A stretch of DNA of 64,000 bases from Sindora glabra. Taxonomy: Eukaryota; Streptophyta; Magnoliopsida; Fabales; Fabaceae. Shown piece after piece: positions 61,101 through 64,000 of this stretch. The notes beneath the pieces are model-generated. The model was not told the origin of the DNA. It saw nothing but the letters and a program-made list of their open reading frames with translations, and made no database searches. Numbering within the stretch: position 1 is the stretch's first letter; each line of letters opens with the position of its first letter. The stretch is from positions 12,560,316 to 12,624,315 of the forward strand of contig CM035232.1 of the NCBI GenBank assembly GCA_020226215.1, read 5' to 3'. The translations under genes and the position numbers were made by a program.

Positions 61101-63497
61101 TTCGAGTTGTGAGGTGAACATCTACATCTGAAATGAAAATCTTGTTCATTTTTCCCTGCAATGTCTGAAATTCTAGTTCACAGAGTAAATTTTTTGAGAC
61201 AGCCCGGTCACATTGGTATTTAAATTTCGCCTGATTTGGACAGCTATTATTCTGAATCTATTAAAATAAAGAGTGGCTTAATTTGGGGAATGGTATTGGA
61301 TGTATATATAGTTTTATTTGACTTGGTTTATAAGCTACAATGTTGAGGGTAATAACATAAAATAGTTGTTATTGATACTTTTGAGCTGGAATACCGTTAA
61401 GTCTTATTGTGTCTGTAGTTTGGTTATACAGAGTTTCAAATTTATGGATGACTTGCATGAGCAAACTGGGCATAACTCGTCGTTTTAATAATTGAATACT
61501 TTGATGCTTAATTTATACTCCATAAACTTCATGTTTAACCTCACTTTTGTCCCCTCGTCAATATCAACAAGCAGATCTCACAAAGAGAAGCGCTCCTCAT
61601 ATGCTCCTGAGAAAGGATTGCGGTATGATGGAGTTTATAGAATTGAGAAGTGCTGGCGCAAAGTGGGACTGCAGGTAGTGACGTGCTATGAAATGGTTTA
61701 TTCTCGATCTGGAAATTGGTTATATGAAAAGCATGTTGACAACAATTTCTTAATTAGGGCTTCAAGGTTTGCCGGTATTTGTTTGTTAGATGCGATAATG
61801 AGCCTGCTCCTTGGACTAGGTATGTGTTTGGTAGCTTGCTCAATACGCTATGCTATTTAAAATTTCTTTTAGCAATTAATCGAAGTTGTTACACAGTGAT
61901 GATCATGGAGATCAGCCAAGACCATTGCCGGCAATTCCTGAGCTGAAAAAGGCTACAGATATAAGTGAAAGGAAGGAGAGTCCATCTTGGGATTTTGATG
62001 TGAGTGATTATTCATGGTTTTTAATTTTCAAAACTTACATGAATTTTGCTTCTTTAAAATGATTTCTTTTCTTGTCAAGATTGCTTACATGATGATAGTA
62101 TTTGGAATATATTCTGCATTAAGAGCTTTGGAAATATATTTTATTAATAGATCATTTTTTAGGAGAAGGATTCTTGTTGGAAGTGGAAGAAACCTCCACC
62201 CCGCAGCCAAAAACCTGTAAAAAGTATGGATTCGAAGGAGCTCGAAACTGTAAGGAGAGATATAAGGAAAGCACAAAATACGTCAATCAGGGAAAAATTG
62301 CTGAAGGGTAAATTTTCTGCTTAGCTTTTACAATGATCAATTAGTCCCTTGCTGCAGCTTCAGTTTGGTACATGCACAACTTTTTAATCTTGCTCACTCA
62401 TATCCATTAATATATTCTATTCTATTCTTGTTTTGTTCTGTTTTCAAACGCAGAATTCAGTTGCCTTGCCTGCAAGCAGGTAATGGCTTCACCGGTGACA
62501 ACCCCCTGTGCTCATAATTTCTGCAAGGCATGTCTAGAAGGTGCTTTTGTGGGTCAGACTTTTGTGAGAGACAGAAACAAGGGTGGAAGGTCACTTAGGT
62601 GTCAAAAGAATGTGATGAAATGTCCTGCTTGCCCTATTGACATCTCTGATTTTCTTCAGAATCTTCAGGTGTGTTGTTTTGTTCTCTGCATGCCAAATTT
62701 GCTTCATCAGATACGCTTAAAAGTTGGGATTTACCCTTGATGATTGTTGAGTGCAATGGACAGATCTTACAGTGTGTGTTCTGTAATCATATTTTGGCAT
62801 TCATTTATGACAGGTTAATACGGAGCTCAAGGATGTGATTGAATCACTTAAAGCCAAGGCTGAAGAAAATGGAAAGATGGCGGATTCAAGTGAGAATGCA
62901 AATGGATTGGAGGAAGATTGCAATGAAGCTGAAGAAAATGGAGAGATGGTGGGGCCAAGTGGGAATGCGAATGGACTGGAGGAAGATTGCAATGAAACTA
63001 GTGCTGATGAGGATGCTGAAAGGGATGAAGACCTCGGTCTTAAAATTGAGCTTGAGCAAAAGCACAATGGTATACCTGAAGCGTACGATGTTAGTGAATC
63101 TAAACTTGAAGTGGCCAATGAGAAGCCAGATGCTGCAGGGAAACGCAATGCAAAAAGGAAGAAAGTCCCTGCTGCAGAAAAGTTGCCTAGAAGGGGTGGT
63201 AGCAGAAAGTCTGAGGAGGATGCTGAAAAGGATGAAGACATCGATCTTGAAATTGAGCTTGAGCAAAAGCACAATGCTATAACTGAAGAGTCCGATGTTG
63301 GTGAATCTAAACTTGAAGCGGCCAATCAGAAGCCAGATGCTGCAGTGAAACGCAATGCAAAAAGAAAGAAAGCCCCTGCTGGAGAACAGTTGCCTAGAAG
63401 CGCTGGCAGCAGAAAGGCCAGAAGAGGCAGAAAGTCTGAGGAAGCAGTTGATGGAAATGATTCACCATCAAGTCCTCTACAAGATGACAATGAATGA
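58198..63497 (+). CDS. VIM/ORTHRUS-type E3 ubiquitin ligase (PHD-RING-SRA-RING), 9 exons
   Basis: Exons 58198-58665, 60017-60549, 60988-61113, 61575-61674, 61758-61819, 61897-61999, 62163-62307, 62454-62668 and 62814-63497 give 811 residues. A PHD finger lies at about 15-60 (CMLC...CKTC..PWHVTC...WECPDC). RING1 spans 144-182 (CSIC, CGHNFC, CAKC). The SRA domain runs from about 251 to 430 (SGRIFVTVP, HFPHVSGIAGQ, LSGGYVDDEDHGEWFLYTG, KGYPVRVVRSHKEKRSSYAP, YRIEKCWRKVG). RING2 is at 516-571 (CLAC, CAHNFCKAC, CPAC). The tail (585-811) is acidic with KRNAKRKK nuclear-signal-like motifs. The family binds hemimethylated and methylated CG through SRA, ubiquitinates chromatin proteins and keeps CG methylation with MET1 in the nucleus; this role is inferred. 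Intron 2 appears to start with GC (60550-60551), the only choice that keeps the SRA frame. All other introns are GT-AG. The tail carries internal duplications. Confidence 0.92.
58666..60016 (+). other. 1.35-kb intron 1 of the VIM/ORTHRUS gene
   Basis: The intron interrupts RING1 between PVT and the residues SCGHNFC. Reading through it gives a stop after 46 intron-coded residues, so unspliced transcript would encode PHD plus half a RING. A short (TA)n lies near 59163-59180. No other feature is seen. Confidence 0.75.
63008..63430 (+). repeat. Tandem ~207-bp in-frame duplication in the VIM/ORTHRUS last exon
   Basis: GAGGATGCTGAAAGGGATGA near 63009 and GAGGATGCTGAAAAGGATGA near 63216 start two units of about 69 codons. 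Each encodes EDAE.DED, IELEQKHN, ESKLE.AN.KPDAA and KRNAKRKK, and ends in a GSRK motif. A shorter ~69-bp duplication (EENG.M, NANGLEEDCNE) lies just upstream at about 62865-63000. Confidence 0.88.
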
Positions 63498-64000
63498 TGG
63501 AGTTATCAATGATTGGACCATCAGCTATATATATATATTCACGACTACCTAATGCAGTCGGATTTTGGTGAGCTCTATAATATGCTGAAGGTTCAATTTC
63601 TGAATTTTGGTGACTAAGCTACTAACTTGATACGGAATTGCTCTCTCGGCTTTGTCTTAAGTGTTTATATGCAATGAGCAGCCAGCCTTTCGTTGTATGG
63701 CTGCCTTTAATGCAATGTATGCAGCCAGCCTTTTGTTGTATGTCTTCTGTGCTATGTCATGTAGAACAATGAAAGACCTAGATATTATGGGGGGTCAGAG
63801 TGAGACCCTATGTTACAGATGAAATTCAAGAGTTGTCATCATGTTTTATTCGAAACCAGAAAAAGATTCAATATTCTGCACAACGGTACAAGGAAAACAC
63901 TATAAAATATAATGACACAAACGTGATAGATAATTATATGCAAGATATTATAAGGGGAATTGTTAACTTCCACACTTTTATGTAGAGGTTAAAATACTTC
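63498..64000 (+). other. 3' untranslated region of the VIM/ORTHRUS gene and downstream DNA
   Basis: A short TA run lies near 63524-63537. The sequence GCAGCCAGCCTTTCGTTGTATG at about 63679 recurs as GCAGCCAGCCTTTTGTTGTATG at about 63721, a 42-bp-spaced near-duplication. A canonical AATAAA signal is not obvious. The short frame at 63800-63985 has no features. Confidence 0.5.

Noticed and set aside
62801..63325. Minus-strand Ser-rich 174-codon frame
   Set aside because: Antisense shadow of the acidic, repetitive tail of the VIM/ORTHRUS gene.

Overview
This is nuclear DNA from a flowering plant, probably a dicot. The evidence is very AT-rich intergenic sequence, GT-AG introns of plant style, and two plant-specific gene families: an X8-domain GPI-anchored protein and a VIM/ORTHRUS DNA-methylation factor. 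Plant transposon types and long (TA)n tracts agree with this. The species cannot be told from the sequence alone. There is no sign of bacterial or organellar DNA.

Layout. 1-7.1 kb is AT-rich and holds a decayed LINE (minus strand) with a SINE-like insert bounded by perfect 16-bp target duplications. 7.10-12.92 kb is a four-exon plasmodesmata callose-binding-like (X8, GPI-anchored) gene on the plus strand with a 4-kb last intron. 14.43-24.52 kb is a large PIF/Harbinger DNA transposon of about 10.1 kb with 15-bp terminal inverted repeats. It carries a DDE transposase broken by a stop codon and a catalytic Glu-to-Lys change, an intact Myb/SANT-like protein, and, in the opposite orientation, a nine-exon Ulp1 (C48) cysteine-protease gene with a long coiled coil. 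At least fourteen ~33-bp palindromes built on GTTACTGTTTT-N(about 5)-AAAACAGTAAC are found only in this element. They form two unrelated tandem arrays with the same ~155-bp period and also lie in introns of the protease gene. 24.5-57.9 kb is a gene desert of AT-rich repeats: non-autonomous DNA elements with inverted repeats, tandem duplications, SINE-like pieces, microsatellites and a degenerate minisatellite. 58.20-63.50 kb is a nine-exon VIM/ORTHRUS-type E3 ubiquitin ligase (PHD, RING, SRA, RING) on the plus strand, with a GC-AG intron inside the SRA domain and an acidic/basic C-terminal tail built by internal duplication.

The two host genes are functionally unrelated neighbours: one acts at the cell wall and plasmodesmata, the other in CG methylation maintenance. 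The most unusual object is the Harbinger element, which combines mobility genes, a SUMO-protease-like gene and a palindrome system private to the element. Exon borders were read by eye from frame continuity, splice consensus and family similarity. No database search was run.
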